From Sphagnum magellanicum (Eukaryota > Streptophyta > Sphagnopsida > Sphagnales > Sphagnaceae): DNA of 64,000 bases. The notes below the pieces were generated by a model, which saw only the letters and a program-made list of their open reading frames with translations, did not search any database and had not been told where the DNA came from. Below are positions 40,701-52,071 of the stretch, piece after piece. The DNA lies in the NCBI GenBank assembly GCA_021904315.1, contig CM038923.1:3224001-3288000 (forward strand), written 5' to 3'. Numbering within the stretch: position 1 is the stretch's first letter; every line of letters begins with the position of its first letter. The position numbers and the translations under genes are program-made.

Positions 40701-43290
40701 AGGGTGAAACCTTTTATTATAGAAACTCCACATATGCATCACACACCAAATTTTAGATGAAATATAGCCAATATATGCATTGTTGAGGCATTTGGGCCAA
40801 TAAACTAGGTTTGACTTGGTAAATGATCACATGATTCAATAGTTGAAATGGGTGTGTCATTGCTCCATGTGCAAGTCTTCAAGAATTATCGCTAGTTTGT
40901 TGAAACATACTCACATGCAACATTGGAAAGCTTGTCATGATTTCTTGTGTTTATGCCAATTGGGAATGAATGTTTCACCTATTGATGAATGTGGTAAGAG
41001 TTCATGAAACATTACCCTACCATTTTCTTTTTTGCCACGAATTGTTGTGCTTTGTTTTGGTAAGACGTTGATCAAGTCTTGTACAACCTTGAAGACAAAT
41101 GGTGAAACATTTTTAATGCCAAAACTTTCTATTGTATTTCCAATGATGTTTCTTACTATCCTTACCAATACAATGATAAAAAATGGAATGAATTTTCCTC
41201 AATATAGGACATAATGTTGTTAGTCTAGGATTCACACTCTTGATGTAAGATTAAAAATGAAATATAATACTTAATTAAACTCAATATGAAAAATTCGGTT
41301 TCATAAAACAAAAGTGGAGTTGTAACCCAAGAATCCAATTCCTAACACAAGATTGCATGTCTTAATAAATAATTGAGGATCCAAAATCATGGATCCATTT
41401 TATAAAAGTTATTAGGTAATAAATGTTCCTACAATATCAAAGACTTGTATTCCCAATTCAAAAGGATTTAATTTGTTTCCTTCCAAAATTCCCTACATTT
41501 TGGAAAATTATAAGGTCTTGTACTAAGACTTATTATGGATTTTAAATTCTTGAAACCACACCTTGGTTCCTAAAAAAACTAATGGTTTGACACCTCTTGT
41601 GACAAAAATTAGGAAGGTGCACTAATTGATCTTGACCATGTGTATGTAAGAAATTCATTAAGGATGATATTGAAAGCAAAACTAAGACTCGATGAACTAG
41701 ACTTATTCATGTGCATTAGGATTAAGGAATAAAAGAGAACAATGGAAAATTGATTTTTGAAGACCATAGATCTTGAAACAAAACACACAAATGAATGGAA
41801 ATAGATAACATAAACATGTAGATAACAAAATGTATTCAAAATTATGTTTCACATGTTTGAAAATGAAATGTTGGGTGTTTCCATTGGGAATGATTGTACC
41901 ATATTCGCTTATATTTTCATACTCACCCTTCCTTGAACATCCTTGGAATCTAGTTTTAAAACCCAAGTTGCACACCTATTTGTAGTAAAGATGGTGTCAC
42001 AAAAAGGAACAACACAACGGGACAAAGTTGTGTGTATTTTCCTATACATCAAGGGTGATAGGTATGTTCAAAAGATGTTATCAATAAATTATTGCAACTA
42101 AATCACAATTCACAAAGATGACATGTGGGTTATTATAATTGCAATAATTAATTTTGATTATTGTAAAAATATGAATAATTAATGTGAATATTTTGTATTT
42201 CTAATAATTATTAAGTGTAAATAAGTAATTTTAAGTTATAAATACAAAAATTTACAAACATTACATTCATTACTCTAATTATAGCGTAATTATTTTAAAA
42301 AAGAGATCCCAATTTAATTATAATTTATAACATATAAATAGATTAAATATTATATAATTATTTATGATAATAAAGTTAAATAAATATATAATTATTGTAA
42401 ATAAGATGTTTTTATAATAAATAATTTGATTATAAATTTTATAAATTTTTAATTGTTGTGTAAAAATATTTTTTAAATGTAAAAATTAATGTTTTAAGTA
42501 ATGATTATTCACTTTCAATAAAATATATTATAAGTTTTACATACAATAATTTAATATAATTGAATTATTTTTTCCCACCATTTATCATGGAACCTCAGAT
42601 TCGAATTTTTTTAACAAATCATTAATTAATTCGATAGTTTTCAAAATCTAACTATTGGGGTCTTTCAAAGAGAAGGAACATATTTTCATCATTGTGGCTT
42701 TGTTCGCTTTGAAAACCTCAATAATTGTTTTAAAAAAAAACTAGAACCATGCATACCAATGTTTGTAGAGCATGGCACAATGGTTGTTGTGATGTTTACG
42801 AAGTAGCACTTGCAATTAAGGTGTTGACATAATATGTAAGAGTGCCCAACATTCATTTTTTGCCTTTCAACTTGTAGTTGTAGTTGAAAGATAATCATGC
42901 CGTGCACTTGCAACAAAGACATTAATCCTAATCTCAATGTCATCCATCCATGTGTGATTTGTCATGCATCACTATGTTTTGTAATTAACCAAAATAGTTG
43001 AATATGGGACTTTTTTAGTTGACACACCACCTTGGGAGGCTTGATTATAGAGTGTGTAATTTTCCAAGTCAACATTTCAACTAGAATTCAATTGTAGACC
43101 ATGTGGGTGCTAAGAATATTCCATGAACTCCAAAATAGTTGGGATTCGCCTTCATTTGTCCACTAGAAGAGTAGGCAACTCAATTTACTTGGCAATTGTG
43201 AATAATGTTTTTAAATATTCAAAAAATTACAATTGAAATGTAGTTGAAGATGACGTCAAGTCAAAGGTGGGTTGGTTGAAAAAGAGGGGT
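37764..43290. other. AT-rich intergenic DNA with one long ORF of doubtful reality
   Basis: The longest ORF (38,133-38,615, plus, 160 aa) has no recognisable domain and a Phe/Ile/Leu/Asn/Tyr-rich composition expected by chance. A minus-strand ORF at 40,935-41,168 (FGIKNVSPFVFKVVQDLINV) looks more protein-like and may be a transposase fragment, but I cannot name it. 42,120-42,570 is almost pure A/T. Confidence 0.45.
39690..39855. repeat. Short tandem repeat containing a 40-bp palindrome
   Basis: TTTAAACATGAAAGTTGTG faces CACGACTTTCATGTGTAAA at 39,715-39,754, so a 40-bp near-perfect hairpin is possible. It sits in about four degenerate ~36-bp units marked by TAAACAATACGAA (39,751 and 39,787) and TAAACAATGCAT (39,822). 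Confidence 0.7.
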
Positions 43291-44330
43291 TTTGTACTAG
43301 TGATTTAGTTGGCAATAGATGAAGGTAATTCTTTCAAATTGAAACACCTTAACAAATTAAATTCCTTGAATGCATTAAATTGGCCAACGAACGTAAGTAA
43401 TTCCTACAAGTTTGTACATTCCCATAACAAAAACTTTTGGAGTGCATTTAATTGGCCAATGTAAATGTAAGTAATTTGTGCAAGTTGAAGCATTCACACA
43501 AATTAAGATTTTCAAATGCATTCAATGACCAATAAATGAAAGTAGTTATTTCAAATTGGAACGCCTTGACAAATGAAGCTTTTGGATTGTACTCAATTGG
43601 CCAATAGAGGAAAATAGTTATCTCAAGTTGGAACATTTTTCGTAAATGAAACACTTTGAATGCATTTAATTGGCCTATAGATGAATGTATTTATTTCATG
43701 ATGCTTTCAAATTAAAGAAGTTTTATAAATAAAGATTTTGGATTGCATTGAATTGGTCAATAGATGAAGGTAGTCTTTTCAAGTTGGAACACCCTTTCAA
43801 GTCAAGCTTTTGGAGTGCATTTAATTGGCCAATAGATGAAGGTAGTTCTTTCAAGTTGGAACACTCTTACAAATCAAGTTGTTGGAGTGCATTCAATTGG
43901 CCAATAGATGAAGGTAGTTTTTTCAAGTTGGAACACCCTGACAAATCAAGTTGTTGGAGTGCATTCAATTGGCCAATAGATGAAGATAGTTCTTTCAAGT
44001 TGGAACACCCTTTCAAATCAAACTTTTGGAGTGCATTCAATTGGCCAATAGATGAAGGTAGTTCTTTCAAGTTGGAACACCCTGACAAATCAAGTTGTTG
44101 GAGTGCATTCAATTGGCCAATAGATGAAGGTAGTTTTTTCAAGTTGGAACACCTTGACAAATCAAGTTGTTGGAGTGCTTTCAACTGGCCAATAGATGAA
44201 AGTAGTTTTTTCAAGTTGGAACACCCTGACAAATCAAGTTCTTGAAGTGCTTTCAATTGGCCAATAGATGAAGGTAGTTCATCCAAACTTTGGCATTGTG
44301 CCAAATCAAGTACTTGTAATTGTAAATAAT
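43290..44330 (-). repeat. 72-bp tandem array encoding 24-residue LRRs
   Basis: About 14 units, recognised by TTGGCCAATAGATGAAGGTA (plus strand) every 72 bp. In minus sense each unit encodes a repeat of the form LDLSGCSNLKKLPSSIGQLNALQ. Units at 43,740-44,290 are nearly identical. Those at 43,290-43,740 are progressively degenerate, with indels and stops. The array straddles the end of the HNL reading frame at 43,869. Confidence 0.9.
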
Positions 44331-47300
44331 AAAATAAATTATTTGGCAACTTTCGAATCATGCAATTTTTGAGGCACAACCACTTAACATTATTCAAATT
44401 TCGCCCTTGGATGCAATTTTCCACTATAGTTGATGAAGCTTCTGTTAGGTCAACCAACCTAAGGTTGCGAAATCCCTTTGAGCCGATTTGGGACAATGTA
44501 GGCAAATTGACACATGTTTTCAATGAGATGCCTTCTAAATTTTCCACCACCTATCACATGAATGAAAACAAAAGGATTGTCAATTTAAAACAACATTTCA
44601 TCCTAATGCCAATTTTTACTAGAAAAACATGTATTTATAAAATCAAGATTCAAAGTTAAAACATTCAGTTCTGGACATAAAAAAAATTCATAGGAAATCA
44701 AAATAAAATTATAGGATTGAAATAATATGGTGACAACCTCATCCTTTTGTAAAAAGAAATTTGACTTATTTGATTTCCATATAAATCGATTCATAATTGG
44801 AAGTTCCATTGCAATATTTTGACCCATGTCTCGTAATTGTTCATGTATGTACAAGATTCCATCTTCTGCCCATTGGACTAAAGATTTATCTTGTAAATTT
44901 TGTAATCCAAACTTTGGGTTTAAATAATCTCCACTCCACACTCGACAAATTGTACTTATTTTCAAACCACCCAAAAAACAAGCAATATCCAAAAACATGT
45001 TTTGATGTTGTTGATCCAAGTTTTCATAAAAAATTTTCAATTTACTCCAAAACTCTTCATTATCATTGCCCACGACAAAACTTTGCCCACTTTTTAATTT
45101 GCTCAATGCACCTTCCCAGATTTCCAATTCTTTAATATTGCACAAAAAAGAACCCAATAATTTAAGACTTAAAGGGAGCCCCCCACAAGCTTTTATAATC
45201 TTCATACATATATCTTTGAAATCTTTTGTTGGAACATGATTTGCATTACCAAATGCATGGAACATAAATAGTTCCCTTGCTTGCTCTTCTTCCAAACATT
45301 TCATGACCACTTTTCCATCCTCATTCACATGAGATTTTAGAATTTGCCAATTTTGACAATTCACAAGCACTTTGCTTTTAGAAGTTGCATTCTTGGCACC
45401 CTTATCAATGAAAATTTGCAAGGATGTAAGGTCCTCTGCCTTACCAACATCATCCACCACGACCAACACTTTCTCCGATATCATACACTGCCTAATTTGG
45501 TCAAGGTCTTCTTGATTCACATTTTCATCCTTGCATAACCTTTTGCCACACAAGTCATGTAGGAGTTGTCTTATGACATCATTGATATTGTCTTTGGATT
45601 TCACATCCTCCAAAAAACTAGATTTGTCATATTGGTTGTGGAACAACTGATAGAATTTTTTGCACAAAGTGGTCTTCCCAATCCCACCCATTCCAACCAA
45701 ACCAACAATATATTCCTTTTGTAACAAGATGTTTATGTCTTTTGCTTTGTCAATCAACGCCACCTCATGACATGGCAAAGGTGGAAGCAATATATTTTTC
45801 TGTCAAAATTCACAAAATATAGGTCATTTATATGTTATCTTTTTTATTTGATAATCAATATATATGACATTACATATGCGATACACATCAAGTGTGCTAT
45901 GACCTAATGTGTATCAAATTACATGAACATATATGAAATCAAAAGACTTAGATTTGATGTTTTTACCTCTATACATATTTTCAAACATTTTAACAATAAA
46001 GAATAGCTTGGATGATCTTTGTTTGGTGGCTTGCAAATTGTCAAGTGATTAGCATCCTCAATTTTGTAATGGTTGTTGTTTGATAACTGAATAGTTGAAG
46101 CATATGGCACTAAAATTCCTTGCATTTGCAAAGCATTAAATTAGTGGAACTCATTGACTTGTTTGGTCACTTATGCTTTAACTTATAAGTAACATTGTAA
46201 TTCCAAATGGTGGTGGAAATTAAGCTTAATAATTATTGATGTTTGAATCAGAATGAAGTATTTTGTGTTAAAGTAATTTCTTTCAACCTTTTGGCAAGCA
46301 AACTATATAGATACATCACAAATTTATTGGTTTTTAATCTCATTAATCTTACATGTTTTAATGATGTTATGATTTTCCTTACAAATATTTATATGGAATT
46401 GATTTAAAACCTATTTTTTGATGTTTGAAATTATTCAAATTTCCTTTCCATCAATAGTAATTCATGAAACAAAGTTCATAAAACACATGACCCATTCACC
46501 ACACTAATATATTTAGAAGTATTGAGTCCTTGATCCCATACAAGTTTTGACAATACAAAAAAAATGTTCAATTGATGAACCAAGTGGAATAACTTTCAAT
46601 GTGGTGAAATGAAAATCTTACCCAATTTTCGTCTAGTGGTAATCCTTCGCCAAATGCATAAATGTTGAGGTCTTCATGAGTGGCATTTTTTAAATCCATT
46701 GAAAGGTGTTCCATTTGTGGGTCGAAAGATTTTAAATTTTTTAAAAAACTAGATTGAGTTACATACTTGCTCAATGTGTTGATTTGTTGATGTTGCCAAG
46801 TAAAATAATTTGATAAAGATTGGGTACCACCAACATATGGTACACTATAAAATATTACACCTTTAACATTGTTCAAAAATGTTTTACAACATTTGTGTAC
46901 TTCATCATCAAAATCATTTCTTAGCCTTTGATGTATGTGTTTGTGAGCTTCTACCACCAAGCTTTTGAGTACAAGACCTCCAAAACTATAAGCAATTAAT
47001 GCCACGGGTCCATCCCAAAGGGATTGATAACTACAAAATATTCAACAATGCAACAATATTTTGTTATCAACATTGTATTAGCATGTACAAATTTATCCTA
47101 TTATACTTGGGGCAATTTTTCAATTCACATAAGCCATAAGTTCATAATTGTTTTGCTTGTCATTTTTCATTTATTGACTCATTAATCTACCCAAAAAATG
47201 TGACAACCATGTTTTGGTAAAATTATTATTATGTACAAGTATGTAGGTGTTTACATTCTTGTGTTAATGTACAATTCATCTTTTATGTATTACTTTGGAA

Positions 47301-49236
47301 ATATCGTTGAAATAAAAAGAAATTTAAATTAAAAATATATATATATACCTTTTTTTGGAAATAATTTTTTTGCAATGAAATTGATGCAAATTTTCTACAC
47401 ATGTAATAATGTAATATAATATAATTCAATTACATTACTAAAGATAAAGCTTCAAAAAACGCGAACTAAAAATTGCCATCAAAACCAAACTAGTTGTACC
47501 ATGAACTTAGAATATGAACATAGACTTTGCTGTTATCTTCAAACAAGAACATTTGCATTTTAGCCCCATTTTATGTTCTTCTACATGAATCTAACAATTC
47601 AAATAAATTGAAATTTGTTGGTGTGTATCACAATATTAACACACATGAACAATTAACTTGTGTAAAACATTTAAGAAATTCTAAAGCTGCAAACAATTAT
47701 CTTTAACATACACAAGGAGTAGTAATTAATGTGTCCATAAATAGAGGAGATTGTCACACCTTGAATTTGTAACCAAACTTTGAATGACGTTTTTACTAAT
47801 TTTAGTCACATCATTGTGAACACTTGCCACAATGTTAGAATCATAAGACAATGATAAAATTCGAACATTGTTGTTCAAGTATTCGGGTAGCCACTTTTCT
47901 GGCCAACATATGCACTCTTCTCTATTGTTGGTGGGGCATGTTGTCCAAGTTTCCTTCCATTCTTCATTTGTGCCAAAAGCAATCCCATGAAAAAAAACGA
48001 TGGTCAAGTTTGGATTATTGGAATTGCAAGTGGGATTTAAATCGTGCACTAGATATTTCTGCAAAGAAAATGAAAACGAATCAACACAATTTTTCAAGAG
48101 TCTCTTGGAAATTATTTGACTATACACGAAGTAAGAGAACTGCAATATACAAATTATAGTAGTTAGATAAAGGTAATAATTAATTGAAAAGGTTAAGTTT
48201 AACAAGAAAACAATAATAGATGAATTGGACGATACCAAATTTATCTTGCACAACTAACAAATGAAGATCATTCACTTGTGTCATAGACCTCAAAGTTTCA
48301 AAAAATAGTTCAATTAAGTAAATATTGTTACATAGTAGGTGGAATGTGTGCCAATCAATAAAGGTAATGCTAAGAATTAATTTCTTTCAAGTTTGGGTTG
48401 ATTAACTTAGCCATCTAGTTTGGTTCATTTGTATTTCATGACATTTTCCCCAACATTTGGGCCATTAAGGCCTCCAACACCTAAGGAATTGGGACACAAA
48501 CCCAATAAGAATGTCCAAGAGCATTTTAATAATTTGTTTTAATTTGTTGGATTAAGACTACACATTGAACTTAACTCATAATCTATAATGACAGTTCCAA
48601 TCCTTACAAATTCAATATATTCTTAGTCAATGCCAATTGACAAATTTCCCTTTCACCAATTCTACTTGTTATAGCAACTGAGTCGCTAGCCTAATGTAAG
48701 AGGCTATAATGAAGACTCCATTTCCTATTGTTTTAAACATCATTTCATATTTTTTTATCTAAACAAACAAACTGGAAAGTAGGCAAAGTGAAAAGGTATG
48801 ACAAGGAAGCTTGTAAATGATTGCGAACATTCAGGTACCCTGGTGGCTAAAGGGTATGGTTGTGAAGCTACTGGTTGGGAGTTCAAATTTGAACTAGACC
48901 TCCTTCTCTTGATGCTTTGTGAGGACAATAAGCTATCATGGTTGTAAGGGTAAAGGAAAATTGTCAACACCCAAATTTTTTTTTAAAAAGTAAAGAAAAA
49001 TCAAACTTCAACATGTAACTTGGGAAAGCCCAAGAAAAAACTGCGTAAAGAAAGCTCATGATAAGATCAAGAAGAAGCACCACCTTGCTGTGCCATCCAG
49101 AGCTTGAAGGAGCATTTTCAGCGGGGACCAAAGGTGTCTCAATCACAGTAGGAATCTGCACAACATCTTTCTTTCTTTTTTGTGGCCCTTGTGAAAGATC
49201 AACTCCTTTTCCCTTGAGGCCATATGAACTTGCCAT
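43867..49236 (-). CDS. Hydrolase-NB-ARC-LRR (HNL) immune receptor-like gene, possibly decaying
   Basis: NLR with an alpha/beta-hydrolase N-terminus, a class described in liverworts; such proteins are thought to sense pathogens in the cytoplasm. Proposed exons: 49084-49236 (ATG, 51 aa, PQKRKK cluster), 47760-48058, 46622-47030, about 45967-46118, 44738-45799, 43867-44550. The hydrolase resembles SERAC1-type folds: VFFHGIAFG oxyanion loop, WPEKWLPEYL, nucleophile elbow AYSFGG (usually GHSFGG) and ANHLTICKP with the His. NB-ARC has P-loop GMGGIGKTT, kinase-2 VLVVVDDV, GGLPLSLKLLG, MFLDIACF and an MHD-like YIHEQLRDMG. About eight 24-residue LRRs follow. Total about 920 aa. Exons 1/2, 2/3, 4/5 and 5/6 join in phase. 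Exon 3/4 does not: exon 3 ends in phase 0, and the in-phase acceptor position before 46,118 reads CAA, not CAG. The LRR frame ends at TAA (43,867-43,869) although homologous repeats continue. Domain calls are firm; functionality and exon 1 are uncertain. Confidence 0.8.
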
Positions 49237-50060
49237 ATTTCGCACTACTGAAATTCCTTTCGCTCACTGCTCTCATAAATATTTTTCTTTTAACCTTTTG
49301 GTCTCATACAACCTGCTACAAATCCTTTGCCATCCCAATACCATACACAGGGTATGATGGGTGTCCCTCACATCACAGATTCCCACAAGCTAAGCTGATC
49401 TTTCCACTAGATCTCCCCAAAAAACATCAACCCCTTTCCTCTTCACGACCTCCCCGGAATTCTCACACTCTTCTCTCACTCCTTTTCGACTTTTCTTGCA
49501 GATGTTTCTTCTTCTTCATTTTCTCCTTGCCAGAAACTTCTAGAAGGGTTTTGCCGTGACTCTTCAGACTGTAGCATACGCGCTTTACCGATTTCTTGGC
49601 CACTGAACAATTCATTACTTTCTTTTGTGGAACACGTGTCTCTATTTTCTACTCATAATTGAGGATGGAATACGCAATGTCAACTTGAGACTTGTGAAAC
49701 GCGCTTTACTTTTTCCCTCTGGCCTCCTCCATTACTATCATCATGACTTTTGTTCACATCCACACACTGACCTTTCTTTTACCAAAAAACTATAGCGGAA
49801 AAAAAGCTAAGTCATAAATGTCAAAAAGTGCTAAAATCAATTTGGAGCGTACCGGGTTTTCCGCACTGTTGGGACAAGGGACATTCTCTTGTCCACCGCA
49901 CCAAAAGTGGAACCGGCTGAAGTTTTTGAGATTCTCAATAGCCGAAATTCAACCAAATTCAAAGAAAAATCGTCAGATTTCCTTACATGGTTTTCAAGTA
50001 GGTAGCCAAAAATAAGAGAAATATGTTTAAAATTTTCTAATGCCATATTTAGCTCATAGC
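49237..50060 (-). promoter_or_regulatory. Presumed HNL leader/promoter
   Basis: Directly upstream of the proposed HNL ATG, composition shifts to more GC with scattered CpG. In gene sense there are GA-rich runs, matching the style of the myosin leader. No defined TATA box or start site was assigned. A pseudo-ORF pair at 49,837-50,046 shows no family. Confidence 0.35.
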
Positions 50061-50240
50061 TTAATCTTCCTACCGATGATAGCCACTTGGGCTAATATCT
50101 CAAAACCGATCCATATTTCGCCTCACGTTTCCTGCTGTTGGCTGATTTCACCCAGAGCATTATTGAAGCGCTCTGCCAGAGCTCATGTTGCAGGCAATGG
50201 ATGATTAATTGGGCCTTGGGCGAACCGGCTAGGATGAATC

Positions 50241-50431
50241 GACCCCCACATTGGGATCACTGTAAAAACCCCCAAAACCCATTTAATTGCCGTATTAGGC
50301 CCCAAAATTTATAGATTTGGACTTTGGGACCCTGATTTAGTCTAGGGAAATGATATTTATAAATATTTAGAATATTTACGAGCAATTTAAATGAGCTTTG
50401 TGAATTTTACCATGATCCCAATGTGGGGGTC
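50241..50431. mobile_element. MITE-like element, 191 bp
   Basis: GACCCCCACATTGGGATCA at 50,241-50,259 faces its exact complement at 50,413-50,431, and similarity continues inward (CTGTAAAA / ATGGTAAAA). No ORF; no clear target duplication. Confidence 0.75.
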
Positions 50432-50537
50432 AGTTTGCCTTGGTTGGGTGAACCTGGCCTACACCAGAGCCACCGTGAAAATCCGAAAGTTTTTGGGGGC
50501 AGCTTCAAAACATTATAGACATATGTAGTGTCCTTAG

Positions 50538-50830
50538 AGCATCTCCACCCCACACCTGCAAACACCCCTTTTCATTAAATCTTGCAGGGGGATAGGGTAA
50601 CTCATGCTCTTCTCCAGTATTTATGTCAATTTGCAGGGTTATTTTAACCCCTTTAAAAGCTACTATGGATTTGGATGGTGACTACTAATGGTCCATATGT
50701 AAAGACATAAATGGTCTTTGAGTGTTTAAAGGGACTCTTATGACGTTTGTGGGTGGGGACGCTGATCATTAAAAACTATTTTATTTTAACATAAAGCAGT
50801 TTTTAGCAGTTTTTGGGGTGGAGCTGATCT
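50538..50830. mobile_element. MITE-like element with GAGCATCTCC-type ends, ~293 bp
   Basis: The left end GAGCATCTCCACCCCA faces GATCAGCTCCACCCCA (minus strand) at the right. This terminus type recalls plant PIF/Harbinger-derived MITEs. TTA precedes the left end and TTG follows the right, so a 3-bp target duplication is possible but imperfect. Confidence 0.6.
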
Positions 50831-50956
50831 TGGACAAAATCAGGGTCTCTAAATCGACAAAGACGGCCTCTACGAGGCCTCACTGAAGAAGGTGAGTGTA
50901 CCAGTGTAGGTGCTGGTTCGCCCTGGCCAGTGGCTATGATTGGAGCAGCCTGGGGG
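50829..50956 (-). pseudogene. Exon-like segment A, unrecognised protein
   Basis: A strong acceptor (CTTCTCCCCCCAG) precedes a minus-strand reading AAPIIATGQGEPAPTLVHSP, then SSVRPRRGRLCRFRDPDFVQ, which runs into the neighbouring MITE and stops there. Codon-like composition and a protein-level match to the segment at 51,800-51,950 (opposite strand) argue for real coding ancestry. I do not recognise the family. Probably a gene fragment stranded among transposons. Confidence 0.4.
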
Positions 50957-51263
50957 GAGAAGGAAAAATTACATGGACGGTCATAGCAAAGAAATCCAGA
51001 GTGGCAAAACAAAAGAAATTCTGTACAGAGGAATGATTTTTCTTGCTGGATTTTCGCACTGCGGCTACAAAGAAAATTTGAAGAAATTGGGAAAATTCGT
51101 TTTAATAGTGTGAATTCCAGAAAAAATGCACATAAAATGGAAAAAATCGACAAAGTTTACAAACCACAAAATTGAAAAAAGAAGGAAGGGAAAAAAAACA
51201 CTGGTACAGAGGTATATATGTGTGCACCCTAAATAAATATGGAAAAACATGTTGTGAAACTAA

Positions 51264-51590
51264 GGGCGACTTTAGACGAGGGTCCAAGGTCCAGGGACCA
51301 ATGAATTCAAGCAATCTTATTGGTCGAAAGCTTTAAATTGGTCCCTATGCCTTTAGAGGAGGGTCCAAGACCAAAAAGTGACAAATTGAGGCTAATATGG
51401 CACCTGTTTTGGAGGGAAAATGAATTGGTTCAGACCAAAAGACAGTGCTAAAAGGAGAGCTCCTGATTTGGAGAACCAAGAATCAGGCTAGGGACCGAGG
51501 TACACTCCAACTCAAGGATTCAATTTGCTTCACACGAGTCCAAATTGGTTCCTAGGAAATTGGACCCTGGACCCTCGTCTAAAGTGGGCC
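51264..51590. mobile_element. MITE-like element, ~327 bp
   Basis: CGACTTTAGACGAGGGTCCA near the left end (from 51,267) faces its near-complement ending CTCGTCTAAAGTGGGCC at 51,590. Terminal repeats are about 30 bp, with GGGACCAAT/ATTGG continuing inward. The interior carries further GGTCC and ATTGGT motifs. Class not determined; flanking duplication unclear. Confidence 0.75.
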
Positions 51591-51799
51591 GAATGGTGTT
51601 TTACTGCAAGACCCTTTTGACTCCTTAAGTGGAGAACCACAATCAGCACGATTGACATATGGTGTAAAGTGCAAACATGTTGGATCCAAGATCTGAGGCC
51701 TTAGCCTAGTGAAAGCCAGTAAGTTTTTGTTCATATTTGGTTTTCTGACTTGCTTTTTGTTATGGTGCCCACAACCAAGTCTGTTGTTTGTGAAGGAAT

Positions 51800-51955
51800 T
51801 AGGGGAACTTGTAATTAATAGCCAGGCCGAACCTGCAGCTACACTAATACATTCAACTTCTTGAATGAGCCCTTTCCCCATGATAACTCCAAGACGCATC
51901 AGAGAAATGTTAAATTTGAACTCAGAGACCCTGATTTAGTCCAAGGCCCGGCTTT
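51800..51955 (+). pseudogene. Exon-like segment B, inverted and diverged copy of segment A
   Basis: The plus strand reads NSQAEPAATLIHSTS then a stop. After a frame change ELRDPDLVQG follows, aligning with segment A's TGQGEPAPTLVHSPSS and FRDPDFVQ. DNA similarity includes ATAGCCA..GGCC-GAACC and AGAGACCCTGATTTAGTCCAAG (20 of 22 with segment A). The copy is clearly inactivated. Confidence 0.4.
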
Positions 51956-52071
51956 ACACTAGGAGTCAGGGCTGAAAAAACTTGGGGCCAACATTGAGCA
52001 TTTTTGGCTTTTTGTCTGGCCCCAAGTTACTAATAAATGCTACAACATTGGGCACAAGGGTTGCAAATTGG
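51925..52071. mobile_element. Truncated copy of the 29.2-kb MITE family
   Basis: Sequence from TTTACACTAGGAGTC to GGGTTGCAAATTGG matches the left part of the element at 29,192 (TTTTACATTAGGAGTC ... GGGTTGCTAATTGG), including the TTGGGGCCA/TGGCCCCAA palindrome. Similarity stops exactly where the MAPKKK reading begins at 52,072. Confidence 0.7.

Noticed and set aside
43748-44245. 165-codon plus-strand ORF with repeated NWPIDEGSSFKLEH
   Set aside because: Antisense reading of the 72-bp LRR array; any period divisible by three keeps several frames open.
49837-50046. Overlapping ORFs on both strands upstream of the HNL
   Set aside because: No family resemblance and no splice context; probably promoter sequence.
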